Below, one piece after another: positions 8,874-18,372 of a stretch of 64,000 nucleotides of DNA; position 1 is the stretch's first letter, and each line of letters opens with the position of its first letter. A program made the translations under genes and the position numbers. The notes beneath the pieces were generated by a model that saw only the letters and a program-made list of their open reading frames with translations, was not told the DNA's origin and did no database searches. The stretch is from Haoranjiania flava (GTDB lineage: Bacteria; Bacteroidota; Bacteroidia; Chitinophagales; Chitinophagaceae). Location of the stretch: assembly GCF_025631005.1 (NCBI RefSeq), contig NZ_JAOTPL010000016.1, forward strand, positions 12,446 through 76,445, in the 5' to 3' direction.

Positions 8874-9734
8874 ATGCAAAAGTATTTTCCGCTAAACCAG
8901 TCTTTACTGCACGGTCTTTCTGCGGCTTTTTTTAACAGGGCCAAAAAACTTTATTCAGCTCCTTATACAAAGTTTAATATAAGTTGGTTGCAGGGTAAGT
9001 TTTATCAGAAAGCGCCTAAAAGAAAGTATATTCATAAGTACAAAGAACATATTCACGTAGCTTTTTACGATCCGCATGAGTTTCTCCATGCCATAAAAGA
9101 AATTTTTGTTGATGAACTGTATTTATTTAAGCCAAAAACACAGCAACCCTATATCATAGATTGCGGAGGTTACATTGGTTTAAGTGCATTGTTTTTTAAA
9201 ATGTATTATCCTGAATCCAAGGTACTGGTATTTGAACCGGATGCAAAGAATTTTGCTATTGCGAAAGAGAATGTTGATTCATGGCATACACTTAAAGATA
9301 TTACTTTAGTAAACAAAGCAATATGGAAAGATAACGCCAGTATTGAATTTGTGCAAACCAATGATATGTCCAGTACAATTTTAAAAAATGCAGATAACCA
9401 CTCCAATACTTCTGTGGTGCGTGTAGAAACCCAACGGTTGAAAGATCTGCTGCATACAAAAGTAGATTTTCTTAAGATGGACATAGAAGGCGCGGAATAT
9501 GAAGTATTGACAGATGCAGCTGACTCTTTGCAAAACGTAGATCATTTTTTCTTAGAGTTCCACGGTTTCTATGATAAAATGTATGAACTGAATACTATAT
9601 TTTCAATTCTTGAAAAGAACAAATTTAAATGGTATATCAAAGAAGCCAATAATGTTTATCCACGCCCTTTTTCAGACAAATCCCGCAATGCGCAATATGA
9701 CCTGCAACTGAATATTTTTGCTTTCAAAAACTAA
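8874..9734 (+). CDS. FkbM family methyltransferase
   Basis: SAM-dependent O-methyltransferase of the FkbM family, often found in polysaccharide clusters. The signature is IIDCGGYIGLSALFFKMYYP (motif I), VLVFEPDAKNF (motif II), VDFLKMDIEGAEYEVL (the family hallmark) and FLEFHGFY. ATG 8874 (MQKYFPLN) gives 286 residues and keeps the start outside the divergent gene. Longer in-frame starts at 8823 and 8760 overlap the neighbour's coding region and its promoter, so they are less likely. The stop is two bases before the next gene, which suggests co-transcription with the two glycosyltransferases that follow. Confidence 0.87.
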   Translation: MQKYFPLNQSLLHGLSAAFFNRAKKLYSAPYTKFNISWLQGKFYQKAPKRKYIHKYKEHIHVAFYDPHEFLHAIKEIFVDELYLFKPKTQQPYIIDCGGYIGLSALFFKMYYPESKVLVFEPDAKNFAIAKENVDSWHTLKDITLVNKAIWKDNASIEFVQTNDMSSTILKNADNHSNTSVVRVETQRLKDLLHTKVDFLKMDIEGAEYEVLTDAADSLQNVDHFFLEFHGFYDKMYELNTIFSILEKNKFKWYIKEANNVYPRPFSDKSRNAQYDLQLNIFAFKN

Positions 9735-9736
9735 TT

Positions 9737-10684
9737 ATGCAGCCTCTTATCTCTATTTGTATACCCGCATATAAAAATATCACTTTATTGAAAAGATTAT
9801 TAGATTCAGTAATGGCTCAATCTTTTAAAGACTTTGAGGTGATCGTATCGGATGATACTCCTGATACAAGTGCAGACGTGTTATGCAAAAATTACACGGG
9901 AAAATTTCAGCTGACTTACATTAAAAACATTTCTCCTTTGGGATCTCCTGCCAATTGGAACAATGCCATCAGGCATGCCAGAGGTAAATGGATCAAAATC
10001 ATGCATCACGATGATTGGTTTGCCCATGCTGAGAGCCTGAAAGCTTTTGCAGATGCGGCTTTAACGGCTACTACAGGTTTTATATTTTCTGCGTATACGT
10101 TGTATAAACATGACCATTGTTTTAAAATAGAGAGGTTGGATAAGGTTACGGAAAACCTTTTAAGAAAAAATCCGCTGATTCTTTTCAGAAAAAATTATAT
10201 CGGACATCCCAGTACTACACTCATCAGGAATAATTTAGAGAGCTGGTACGATGAAAAAATTAAATGGGTTGTGGATTTTGAATTTTATATCAGGATATTA
10301 AAGCAAACAAGGTTTATATATTTAAATGAACCGCTTATCAATATTGGTTTAGGCGAGCATCAGATAACCAGCCAGGTGTTTAGAAACCGCAGTGTGGAAA
10401 TACCTGAAAACATTTATTTATTGAATAAACTGGGTAAAAAAATTCTTGCAAATATTGTTGTATATGACTATTACTGGCGTTTGTTGCGGAATTTGCAAAT
10501 AAGAAATTGGAAGGAATTTGAGGCACACGCAAAAGAAAAAATTCCTGTTGCTGTCAAAAGAATGTTTGAGTTACAATGGAGAATTCCTCTCAAAGCATTG
10601 AATAAAGGTATTCTCTCCAAAACGGTTATGTTTACCTCTTATTTGAAAGAAATGCTAATAGTAAAAAATGAAAATAGCGATTAA
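9737..10684 (+). CDS. Family 2 glycosyltransferase
   Basis: GT-A glycosyltransferase beginning PLISICIPAYKNITLLKRLLDSV, with VSDDTPD (nucleotide binding), SPANWNNAIRHARGKWIKIMHHDD (donor and DxD region, here HHDDW) and the later VDFEFYIRIL acceptor motif. Length is 315 residues. It starts two bases after the FkbM stop and its end overlaps the next gene by 17 bases, so the three genes form a tight plus-strand unit. The C-terminal third is Lys/Arg- and aromatic-rich, as in membrane-associated members. Donor and acceptor are unknown. Confidence 0.88.
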   Translation: MQPLISICIPAYKNITLLKRLLDSVMAQSFKDFEVIVSDDTPDTSADVLCKNYTGKFQLTYIKNISPLGSPANWNNAIRHARGKWIKIMHHDDWFAHAESLKAFADAALTATTGFIFSAYTLYKHDHCFKIERLDKVTENLLRKNPLILFRKNYIGHPSTTLIRNNLESWYDEKIKWVVDFEFYIRILKQTRFIYLNEPLINIGLGEHQITSQVFRNRSVEIPENIYLLNKLGKKILANIVVYDYYWRLLRNLQIRNWKEFEAHAKEKIPVAVKRMFELQWRIPLKALNKGILSKTVMFTSYLKEMLIVKNENSD

Positions 10685-11804
10685 CTGTTGGATTCTGCGC
10701 AATAAAAATGTAGACGGCATTGGAAATTTTTGCATACAAACTGTACAATGGCTGGCGCAATCGCATCCGGAAGATGAATTTTTGTTGCTGTGTGATAAGA
10801 ATTTTACAGAGAATTATTTCGATTTTCCCAATACAAAAATACACAGGATACTGCCGCCCTACCGGCATCCTTTATTGTATATTTTTTACATGGAAACTGT
10901 AGTTAAATATTTTTTATCTGCACACAAGCCTGATGTGTTTATTGGTATAGAGGGCTTTCTCAGCCTCGGTTCAAAGGTGAAACAGATACCCGTGATACAC
11001 GATCTGAATTTTGAACATTATCCTCATGATCTGCCGTGGAGAAACAGGATGTACTACCGCAGGTTCTTTCCGTTATTCGCTTCAAAAGCTACACGGATAT
11101 CTACTGTTTCTACGTTTACAAAGAATGACATCGTGCGCAGGTATGCTGTTCCTGAAAATAAAATTGATGTAGTTTTTTGCGGTATAAAAGAAAAGTTCCG
11201 TCCGCTATCGCAGCTGGAAATTGATGCTGCACGTTCAAAATACAGCGCATCACAACCTTATTTCTTTTTTATAGGCTCTATGCATCCGCGCAAAAACCTG
11301 TTGCGGCTTATAGAGGCTTTTGATGTTTTCAGAGAAAAAAATCAGTCGGCAACACATAAGCTCATTCTGGCGGGAAGTATCCTTTGGGATGATAAAATGT
11401 TTGATGATATTTTAAAAAGAGTTTCACATAGGACAGACATCATTTTTACCGGCAGAGTAAGCGACGAAGAACTAATTTATCTATTGGGCGCAGCTACTGC
11501 ACTCACCTTCGTGCCAACGTTTGAAGGTTTTGGGCTGCCGATAGTTGAAGCCTTCCAGGCAGAAGTGCCTGTGGTTTGCAGTAATGTGACCTCAATGCCC
11601 GAAGTGGCGGGGGATGCAGCTATTATTGTTGATCCTTTCAATATAACAGAGATTGCAACCGCTATGGCATTACTGGCAAATGATGGAGCGATGAGGAAGA
11701 GTTTGATTGAAAAGGGAAAAGATCGCAGGCGTTTTTTCAGCTGGCAGCAAACTGCATACCTTTTGTATGCAAGTATTTTAAAAACGGTTAATCCATTGTA
11801 TTGA
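10668..11804 (+). CDS. Family 4 glycosyltransferase
   Basis: GT-B retaining glycosyltransferase. The N-terminal Rossmann half includes GIGNFCIQTVQWLA and PVIHDLNFEHYP. The C-terminal half starts at PYFFFIGSMHPRKNLLRLIEAF and carries the donor motif EGFGLPIVEAF (E-x7-E), followed by PVVCSNVTSMPEVAGDAA. Length is 378 residues, normal for mannosyl- or glucosyl-transferases of GT4. It overlaps the previous gene by 17 bases at its start, and at its end overlaps the convergent GT4 gene by 17 bases. The sugar is unknown. Confidence 0.9.
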   Translation: MKIAINCWILRNKNVDGIGNFCIQTVQWLAQSHPEDEFLLLCDKNFTENYFDFPNTKIHRILPPYRHPLLYIFYMETVVKYFLSAHKPDVFIGIEGFLSLGSKVKQIPVIHDLNFEHYPHDLPWRNRMYYRRFFPLFASKATRISTVSTFTKNDIVRRYAVPENKIDVVFCGIKEKFRPLSQLEIDAARSKYSASQPYFFFIGSMHPRKNLLRLIEAFDVFREKNQSATHKLILAGSILWDDKMFDDILKRVSHRTDIIFTGRVSDEELIYLLGAATALTFVPTFEGFGLPIVEAFQAEVPVVCSNVTSMPEVAGDAAIIVDPFNITEIATAMALLANDGAMRKSLIEKGKDRRRFFSWQQTAYLLYASILKTVNPLY

Positions 11805-12903
11805 TCTTATCAACAAAGCGCTGGGCTATGTTTTCCCACGCAAAATGAAAATAAAATTTATGTGGTACCACATGGTCTGTGGTTGAGGCCTGGTGTATAA
11901 CAGCATCCGCAAATGCGCCGGAATCTTCATCATCCACAATGCTGATCTTCCCGTCCACAATATTTTCGGGTATGCCGATAGCGCCATTTTCAAAGGATAC
12001 AGCAGAGCAGCTGTAGCACAGCGCTTCCACCAGTTTTGTTTTAATGCCGCCGCCCTGCCACACCGGGTTTAAAAAAATATCGGAGCCTTTGAATACAGCA
12101 TCTATATCATCTACAAAACCGGCAATGGTAGTCTGGGGAAATGCAGTGTTCATAATACTTTCAGGAATGTTCTTGCCGCAAACCAAGAGGTGGAAGTTTG
12201 TGGTTTTTTCCAGCAGAAGGGGCAGAATTTTATTCAGCAACAATTGCAGTGCATTCAGGTTAGGCTCATAATTAAAAGAACCGTTGAACAGCAGCAAGGG
12301 CATCTCCTGCGGTACCTTGTAGGCTGCTTTTATTTTTTTTACTTCCTCTTTTTTCTCTTCTATGCTCATGGACTGTGCTATTTCAGATCCATAGGTTAGC
12401 ACTGAAGTTTTGTTTTCAGCAAGTTTATAATGTTCTACGGCATACAGCCTGTCTTCTTCTGTGATAAAAAAGCTGTGGTCTGCACGGCGGTGTACATATC
12501 TTTCATACCACTGCAATAGCGGCCACCACCATTTGTTCAGGCTTTTAAAACGTACGGCTTCAATGTTGTGCGAGCGTACGATCAATTTTACTTCACACAT
12601 GTTTTTCAGCATCAGTCCCAGCATACCCATGTACGGGTGTTCGATAGATACGTGTGAAATATCTCTTTTCCTGATCAGCTTTTTCAGTTTAAAAAAGTAT
12701 AAAGGGTTGATGTAGCGTAGTGGTGAGTCAGAAAAAAGCGGCAGCACTTCAAAGGGAGCCTTTGAAAGGTCGTTTGTTTGTGTTGAAACACAGGTAATGT
12801 TTACTTTGCGTGCAATGTATTTATACAACAAGAACATAGCTTTTTGCCCGCCGGTATGGGCAGGCAGAAAGTTATAGGGCGCTATGGTTAATAAGTTGAT
12901 CAT
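11788..12903 (-). CDS. Family 4 glycosyltransferase
   Basis: A second GT-B enzyme, 371 residues. The N terminus is INLLTIAPYNFLPAHTGGQKA (glycine loop AHTGGQKA for nucleotide-sugar binding), the hinge region LLLFNGSFNYEPNLNAL, and the donor site has DIFLNPVWQGGGIKTKLVEAL, in which GGGIKTK replaces the classical E-x7-E start. Its ATG overlaps the stop of the YfhO gene by four bases (ATGA), so translation is probably coupled. It closes the minus-strand run era-der-yfhO-GT4. Substrates are unknown. Confidence 0.88.
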   Translation of the reverse strand: MINLLTIAPYNFLPAHTGGQKAMFLLYKYIARKVNITCVSTQTNDLSKAPFEVLPLFSDSPLRYINPLYFFKLKKLIRKRDISHVSIEHPYMGMLGLMLKNMCEVKLIVRSHNIEAVRFKSLNKWWWPLLQWYERYVHRRADHSFFITEEDRLYAVEHYKLAENKTSVLTYGSEIAQSMSIEEKKEEVKKIKAAYKVPQEMPLLLFNGSFNYEPNLNALQLLLNKILPLLLEKTTNFHLLVCGKNIPESIMNTAFPQTTIAGFVDDIDAVFKGSDIFLNPVWQGGGIKTKLVEALCYSCSAVSFENGAIGIPENIVDGKISIVDDEDSGAFADAVIHQASTTDHVVPHKFYFHFAWENIAQRFVDKINTMD

Positions 12904-15389
12904 ACAGGGTTTGCGCTTTGTTTCTTTTGCCGCAGGAAAATATAAACAACTGCTGCAGCCATCACCAGTAACAGGAGTACATTACAGATCACTACCAGCA
13001 TGTTGCCTGTTTTTATAGACTGCGGTTCAAATTTAAACAATATTTCGTGTTCTCCCGCAGGCACTGCAATGCCGCGCAGCACATAGTTTACCTTTACATA
13101 ATCCGTTTTTTTGCCGTCTATGTATGCGTTCCACCCGGCAGGGTAGTACACTTCGCTCAGTACGGCAAACTGGTTTGTTTTTGCGGATGTTTTGTACCTG
13201 ATCTCGTCGTTGCTATAGCTGCTAAGCTGTATAGTTGCCCCGCTGTCAAACGCTGGCGCAGCGCCGGTTGCAGCTTTGAACGACTCCTGTACAAAGGCTG
13301 TATCCGCCGGGTTAAATTTATTAAGCGCATTCATTTCGGCTGCAGCGTTGGGTACAAACTGCACGTGTTTTACAAACCATGCAGCGCCTAATGCCTCAGG
13401 GTTGGTGATGATATTGCCATCCTGGCCTACAATGTATTTGGTATCGAGCATATTGAGCACGCCGGGATTGATGGCCGTGGATAATTGTCCCTGTATGAGA
13501 TCCTGGTAAATGCTTAGTTTTGCCGGGTGATAACCACCAATAGAGCGGTGATGATAAGAAGTGATGGCATCCTGGAAAGGATCTCCATTGGCGAGATTGA
13601 GTATACGGAAATGCGGGTCCTTGTCCTGCAGTATCTGCTGATCATAAGGCTTTGGCGCAAATGCCTGCGTTTCCAGGTCTTCGGGTGTCATGAAGTTTTC
13701 AGCGCCCATGTATTTTTTACCTGCAGCAACCAGATCAATGGTATTGGTTAGTGTAAGCAGGATCAATAAAACCGAGGCCTTTAATTTATCTTTCATAAAT
13801 AAATAAAGCACGCCGAGTATCAGCGCTGAGAAAAGTACCACCCTTAGAATACCGCTAAAGAACATAGCTTTCCTTTCACTCTTCAAAGCGTTGATCACTG
13901 CGGATCCCAGCGCTTCGCCGCCGGCTTGCGGGTTGGCAAACATCTGTCTTAATTGATCATCCAGCATAGAGCTGTAATCATTTACCAGGTATACCAGCAA
14001 CAGGAACAATACAGTGGCGCCCAAAGTATAGGAAATTGTTTTGAAATTTTTCTGAATAAAGGCTCTTGCATCTGTTTCTTTATTAAAAAACAATGTTTGC
14101 AAGCTGATGCCGGCCATCAACGGCAGCAATAACTGTGGTATTACCAACGCCATGGACGGCGCACGGAATTTGTTGTACAGCGGCAGTAGGTTGAATAAGG
14201 TATCATTCAGGCCAAAGTATTTTCCCCAGGAAAGTATAATGCCCAGTGCGGTAGCAGCCAGTATCCACCAGCGGTGTTTTCTGGCAACAACAAAGCCAAT
14301 AAGGGCAAGCAGCGCTATGATGGTGCCAATATATACCGGCCCGGATGTGCTTTCCAGCCCGCCCCAGTATTGCGGCAGCATTTGTGTAAGCTGGCTCACG
14401 CCCTGGGGAGGTATGCCCGTGTTGGAAAGCTTTTCTGCAAACTTTTCATTTTCTGCAAACGTGTTGGATGAGCTTCCGCCAAATGCAGCAGGCATCATCA
14501 TCTGCAGGGGCTCTGTTTTGTACATGCTCCACATGAATGCATAAGAGTTGTCTAATCCTTTGGTATGTGCTATTTCTTTAGCAGCGCCGGTTTCCCGGTT
14601 TATTTCCAGCGCCTTGCCGCCGCGCATGGTGTATTTAGCGTATTCCGCGGTAGATAAAAGCACGGTGGCCATGTTACCAATGCCGATGCCGCCTGCTACC
14701 AGTGAAAGCCCAAGCGCAAGGATCATATGTTTATATTGTCCTGTCTGTATCCAGTGAATGATGTAGGCTACCGTCATGACCAGTATTACCAGTAAAAGAT
14801 AATAGGTGATCTGAATGTGGTTGGCGCGCATTTCCAGCGTGGCAAAAAAAGCAGTAACCGCAAAGCCAATGATGTATTTTCTTTTAAAAAGCAGCAATAT
14901 ACCGGCCAGCAATGCAGGCATCAGCGCAATGGCCAGAAATTTTGTTTCATGTCCTGCAACTGAAATTACCGGGTTGTACGTGCAGTATGCAAACGCAATG
15001 CTGGTAAGTATCCTGATGATGTTATTGAATTTAAAAACTACAGTGAGGATGTAGAAACATACAGATGCCAGGAAGAAAAAAGACGCCGGGTTGGGCAGGC
15101 CTAAAGTAAGCATTTTGACAAAGTCGGGAATAAATTCCGCGCTGAGTACTGCTGTCTGGTAGTTAGGTGTACCGCTGAACAGGTGCGTGTTCCAAAGCGG
15201 GAAGTGGCCATGTTGCGCTTTGTAATTAAAGGCATCCTGTGCCATTCCTTTCCAGTGAATGATATCGGGCTGGGAGAGCACCTGGCCGCTGAGTGCAGGA
15301 TAACAAAAAATTACGGCAAGTATTAAAAAAACAGCGATGGCAATTGCATGCGGCAACACATCTCTTTTCCAGTCAAAATTTTTGAACAT
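12900..15389 (-). CDS. YfhO family integral membrane protein
   Basis: Large multi-spanning membrane protein of 829 residues, with about 12-13 hydrophobic segments and one at the extreme C terminus (residues about 795-820). In Gram-positive bacteria YfhO proteins are GT-C-like enzymes that attach sugars to lipoteichoic acid; the Bacteroidota members are common but not characterised. Visible features are an N-terminal TM with a DxxxW-rich loop (SQPDIIHWKGMAQ), an extracytoplasmic HETKF motif, and a beta-rich C-terminal domain ending in VPAGEHEILFKFEPQS before the last TM. The position next to glycosyltransferases agrees with a glycan role, which remains inference. Confidence 0.88.
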   Translation of the reverse strand: MFKNFDWKRDVLPHAIAIAVFLILAVIFCYPALSGQVLSQPDIIHWKGMAQDAFNYKAQHGHFPLWNTHLFSGTPNYQTAVLSAEFIPDFVKMLTLGLPNPASFFFLASVCFYILTVVFKFNNIIRILTSIAFAYCTYNPVISVAGHETKFLAIALMPALLAGILLLFKRKYIIGFAVTAFFATLEMRANHIQITYYLLLVILVMTVAYIIHWIQTGQYKHMILALGLSLVAGGIGIGNMATVLLSTAEYAKYTMRGGKALEINRETGAAKEIAHTKGLDNSYAFMWSMYKTEPLQMMMPAAFGGSSSNTFAENEKFAEKLSNTGIPPQGVSQLTQMLPQYWGGLESTSGPVYIGTIIALLALIGFVVARKHRWWILAATALGIILSWGKYFGLNDTLFNLLPLYNKFRAPSMALVIPQLLLPLMAGISLQTLFFNKETDARAFIQKNFKTISYTLGATVLFLLLVYLVNDYSSMLDDQLRQMFANPQAGGEALGSAVINALKSERKAMFFSGILRVVLFSALILGVLYLFMKDKLKASVLLILLTLTNTIDLVAAGKKYMGAENFMTPEDLETQAFAPKPYDQQILQDKDPHFRILNLANGDPFQDAITSYHHRSIGGYHPAKLSIYQDLIQGQLSTAINPGVLNMLDTKYIVGQDGNIITNPEALGAAWFVKHVQFVPNAAAEMNALNKFNPADTAFVQESFKAATGAAPAFDSGATIQLSSYSNDEIRYKTSAKTNQFAVLSEVYYPAGWNAYIDGKKTDYVKVNYVLRGIAVPAGEHEILFKFEPQSIKTGNMLVVICNVLLLLVMAAAVVYIFLRQKKQSANPV

Positions 15390-15425
15390 CTTTGTATGTA
15401 ATGGTTGGTGATAGTAAACTATGGT

Positions 15426-16733
15426 TTATTTTTTCCTGAAGAATATTCTCACCGGCACGCCCGTAAAGTCAAACTTTGTGCGCAGCTGATTTTCCAGGTA
15501 ATTTTTATAAGGCATTTTTATATCGTCCGGATAGTTGGTAAAGAAAGCAAACGAGGGCACGTGCGTAGGCAGTTGGGTTACAAACTTGATCTTTACCGTA
15601 TTACCGCGCACAACCGGTGCTTGGTAAGCTTCAATGGCTTTGAGCATTACTTCGTTCAGGCGGCTGGTAGGAATCTTTTTTTGTTTGTTCTCATATACTT
15701 GCAGCGCCGTTTCTATACCTTTGAATATCCTTGTTTTTTCGAGTGCCGAAATAAAGATTACCGGCACATCATTAAACGGCGCCAGTCTTTTCTTTAAGTC
15801 TTTTTCATAATCCCGGGAAGTGTTGGTTTCCTTATTTTCTATCAGGTCCCATTTGTTTACCAGCACCACCAATCCTTTACCTTTTCTTGCTGCCAGTGAA
15901 TAGATGTTGATGTCCTGGGCCGTAATACCTTTTTCGGCATCAATCAGCAGCATGCATACATCGGCCTCATCCATTGCTTTGATCGCACGGATTACCGAGT
16001 AAAATTCCAGGTCGTCTTTTTCTTTGTTTTTCTTACGGATCCCCGCTGTGTCTATCAGTATAAATTCTTTTTGGAAAAGCTTGTAATGCGTATGGATCGT
16101 ATCTCTGGTAGTGCCTGCAATGTCACTTACGATTGTTCTTTCCTGGTTGGTAAGTGCGTTGAGCAGAGAAGATTTGCCCACATTAGGCTGCCCGATGATG
16201 GCAATTTTGGGTAATTCGTTTTCTTCCGGTTCTGTCTCCTGAGGTATAAGTTCAGTAATGGCATCCAGCAGTTCGCCGCTGCCGCTGCCCGTCATGCTGC
16301 TGATAAAAAATACATTTTCAAAGCCGAAAGTGTAAAACTCCGAAGCTTCCAGCATACGGTTATTGTTATCTACCTTGTTTACAGCCATGAACACCGGCTT
16401 TTTTATTTTGCGCAGCATATTTGCCATGGATGTATCCAGGTCGGTAACGCCTGTTGCGGCATCAGTCATGAATATTACAGCGTCTGCCTCGTCAATAGCA
16501 ATGACTACCTGCTTGGCAATTTCTTTTTCAAACACATCATCGCTGTCTGCCACAAAGCCGCCGGTATCTATCACGTTGAAGTATTTTCCGTTCCAGTCTG
16601 TAACACCGTACTGCCGGTCGCGTGTAACGCCGCTGACGTCGTCTACGATGGCTTTGCGTTGCTGCAGCAACCGGTTGAAGAATGTGCTTTTCCCTACGTT
16701 GGGCCTTCCTACTATCGCTACTGTAAAACTCAT
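15426..16733 (-). CDS. der: Ribosome biogenesis GTPase Der (EngA)
   Basis: Essential double GTPase needed for 50S ribosome maturation. Two G domains stand in tandem: the first with GRPNVGKS (residues 9-16), DTGGF and NKVD, the second with GQPNVGKS (about 180), DTAGIRKK and NKWD. A C-terminal KH-like domain ends in PVRIFFRKK, typical of the family. The protein has 435 residues. It lies between era and yfhO on the same strand, with short gaps, so the genes probably form one operon read from the era promoter. Confidence 0.98.
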   Translation of the reverse strand: MSFTVAIVGRPNVGKSTFFNRLLQQRKAIVDDVSGVTRDRQYGVTDWNGKYFNVIDTGGFVADSDDVFEKEIAKQVVIAIDEADAVIFMTDAATGVTDLDTSMANMLRKIKKPVFMAVNKVDNNNRMLEASEFYTFGFENVFFISSMTGSGSGELLDAITELIPQETEPEENELPKIAIIGQPNVGKSSLLNALTNQERTIVSDIAGTTRDTIHTHYKLFQKEFILIDTAGIRKKNKEKDDLEFYSVIRAIKAMDEADVCMLLIDAEKGITAQDINIYSLAARKGKGLVVLVNKWDLIENKETNTSRDYEKDLKKRLAPFNDVPVIFISALEKTRIFKGIETALQVYENKQKKIPTSRLNEVMLKAIEAYQAPVVRGNTVKIKFVTQLPTHVPSFAFFTNYPDDIKMPYKNYLENQLRTKFDFTGVPVRIFFRKK

Positions 16734-16755
16734 TTATTTAATTTAGCCTGATGTG

Positions 16756-16790
16756 ATTTGCAATCTGCAATTTATAATTTGTATCTGCAT
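16756..16790. repeat. Heptad-phased tandem repeat in the era-der gap
   Basis: Five 7-base words in phase: ATTTGCA, ATCTGCA, ATTTATA, ATTTGTA, TCTGCAT. The run ends at the era stop codon. It resembles the exact 7-base arrays at 33241-33283. Confidence 0.6.
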
Positions 16791-17662
16791 TAAAAATAGC
16801 CGTACTCTCTTAACTGTGCATCATTGTCTCGCCACTTAGGGCGCACTTTTATAAACAGCTCCAGGAATACTTTACTATCCAAAAATTTCTCAATGTCTTC
16901 TCTCGCCAAAGTTCCTATTTTTTTTATCATTTTGCCGCCCTCGCCGATTAAAATTCCTTTCTGGGTTTCCCGTTGTACAATTATATCGGCCTGGATTTTT
17001 ATGAGCGTTGTCTTCTCTTTAAAAGCATTGACCATTACAGCGGTATGGTAGGGTATCTCATCGCCGAAGAGTTCGAATATTTTTTCGCGTATGATTTCTC
17101 CTACAAAAAATTTGGTGGGCAGGTCAGTAAGGTCTTCTTCGTTGTAAAACGGAAAACCTTCTGGAAGCAGTTCCAGGATAGCATCCAACAGTTCATGCAG
17201 GTTGCCCTGCTGTAAGGCGGAGATCACTACCAGTTTTTTGCAATATGGTTTATTTGAAAAATAGGCTTTGGCTTCCTCAACCTTTTGCTTGTTGCTCTTG
17301 TCAACTTTGTTCAAAACCACAATACACGGCACTTTCAGCCTGAGCGCTTCAAATATTTGATTGTTTTCTTCCCAGTTGTCATTTACGTCTACCATCAGCA
17401 ATGCTACGTCTGCATCTTCCAGGGCGCTTTTTACGGACTGCATCATGCGTTCGTGCAGTTTGTACTTTGGCTCAATAATGCCCGGTGTGTCGGAAAAAAC
17501 TATCTGGTACTGGTCTTTGGCATTCAGGAAACCTTTTATACGGTGCCTTGTTGTTTGTACTTTGGGCGAAATTATGGCCAGTTTTTCTCCCAGCAACGCA
17601 TTCAGCAGGGTGCTCTTTCCAGCATTTGGTTTACCAAAAATATTTACAAAACCGGTTTTCAT
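16790..17662 (-). CDS. era: GTPase Era
   Basis: Essential GTPase that binds the 3' end of 16S rRNA during 30S assembly. It has the G domain GKPNAGKS (residues 10-17), the effector region ISPKVQTTRHRIKGF, DTPGI and NKVDK, followed by a C-terminal KH domain with GILIGEGGKMIKKIGTLAR. The protein is 290 residues long, as expected. It is the first gene of the minus-strand run with der. A well-formed promoter lies directly upstream and its predicted start is within a few bases of the ATG, so the message may be nearly leaderless. Confidence 0.98.
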   Translation of the reverse strand: MKTGFVNIFGKPNAGKSTLLNALLGEKLAIISPKVQTTRHRIKGFLNAKDQYQIVFSDTPGIIEPKYKLHERMMQSVKSALEDADVALLMVDVNDNWEENNQIFEALRLKVPCIVVLNKVDKSNKQKVEEAKAYFSNKPYCKKLVVISALQQGNLHELLDAILELLPEGFPFYNEEDLTDLPTKFFVGEIIREKIFELFGDEIPYHTAVMVNAFKEKTTLIKIQADIIVQRETQKGILIGEGGKMIKKIGTLAREDIEKFLDSKVFLELFIKVRPKWRDNDAQLREYGYF

Positions 17663-17669
17663 AGTCAGC

Positions 17670-17700
17670 CAAAAATAAACAGTTAAATGCTAAAAGCAAA
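17670..17700 (-). promoter_or_regulatory. Putative era promoter (-33 and -7 boxes)
   Basis: On the minus strand TTTG (17697-17700) and TATTTTTG (17670-17677) are 19 bases apart, the best match in this window to the Bacteroidota promoter TTTG-N19-TAnnTTTG. The -7 box ends eight bases before the start codon. Confidence 0.65.
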
Positions 17701-18004
17701 AGAAAGTTTTATTGGCTGCAATCTCACGTCATCCCTGCCTTGCTTCTTGCAGAGACCGGAGCACCACTTCACTCATTATACGGCAAAGTTGCACTTAGAG
17801 CACTGCTTGAATCGGGCGCCGCCTGTCAGTGACAGCAAGTAGTGCACGGAAGGTGACTGATTCGCCCGAAGAAGTATGTTTTCTTAGCGTGATTACAGCA
17901 AAGCAATTGTTTGTCATGCAAATTGCTTCCCGTTAGCGCCCACGCGTAGGTCACCTCTTCAGGCAGACTACACTGTTTTGATTCTTTTGCGGCAATGGGA
18001 AAAG
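17701..18004. other. Left flank of the hairpin repeat array, no gene
   Basis: No credible coding frame was found. The stretch holds its own inverted repeats: CTGTCA/TGACAG near 17823-17835, AAGCAATT (17901-17908) with AATTGCTT (17921-17928), and GGTGAC near 17851 with GTCACC near 17950. The words CTTTTGCGGCAATGG and CTTAGCG near its end recur, in the same relative order and orientation, beside the dispersed copy at 27.3-27.4 kb, so part of this flank belongs to the repeat family. Confidence 0.6.
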
Positions 18005-18140
18005 GTGAACACTTGATAAGGCGCAAAGGTTAATCACCAAGAATGGCTCTATTTTTTTAAGAACTGTTACAGAGTAGCATTACGGGCACAAGCGGACGCT
18101 TGCGCCAGTGTAGAGTTGTCAGAGGAAAATACCTGATACG

Positions 18141-18256
18141 GCATCAAAATATATTTTATTTGCCAACGCTATTCGACATTTGCAATGTCGAATAGGCTAT
18201 CCGGAGATTTGAAATCTCCCGATAGGCCTCGTGCTTGCAAATCATGAGGAGCAAGA
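18141..18256 (+). repeat. Two-hairpin accessory module, copy 1
   Basis: Sits between core 1 and core 2. Hairpin one (18169-18195) is a perfect 12-base stem CTATTCGACATT with loop TGC. Hairpin two (18197-18225) pairs CTATC and GGAGATTT with AAATCTCC and GATAG. The module is followed by CTCGTGCTTGCAAAT. It precedes only two of the eight downstream cores. Confidence 0.85.
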
Positions 18257-18372
18257 TTAATCACCAAGAATGGTTCTATTTTTTCCAAGAACTGTTACAC
18301 AATAGCATTACGGGCACAAGCGGACGCTTGCGCCAGTGTAGGGGCTGTCAGGTGAAAACACCTGACACGGCA

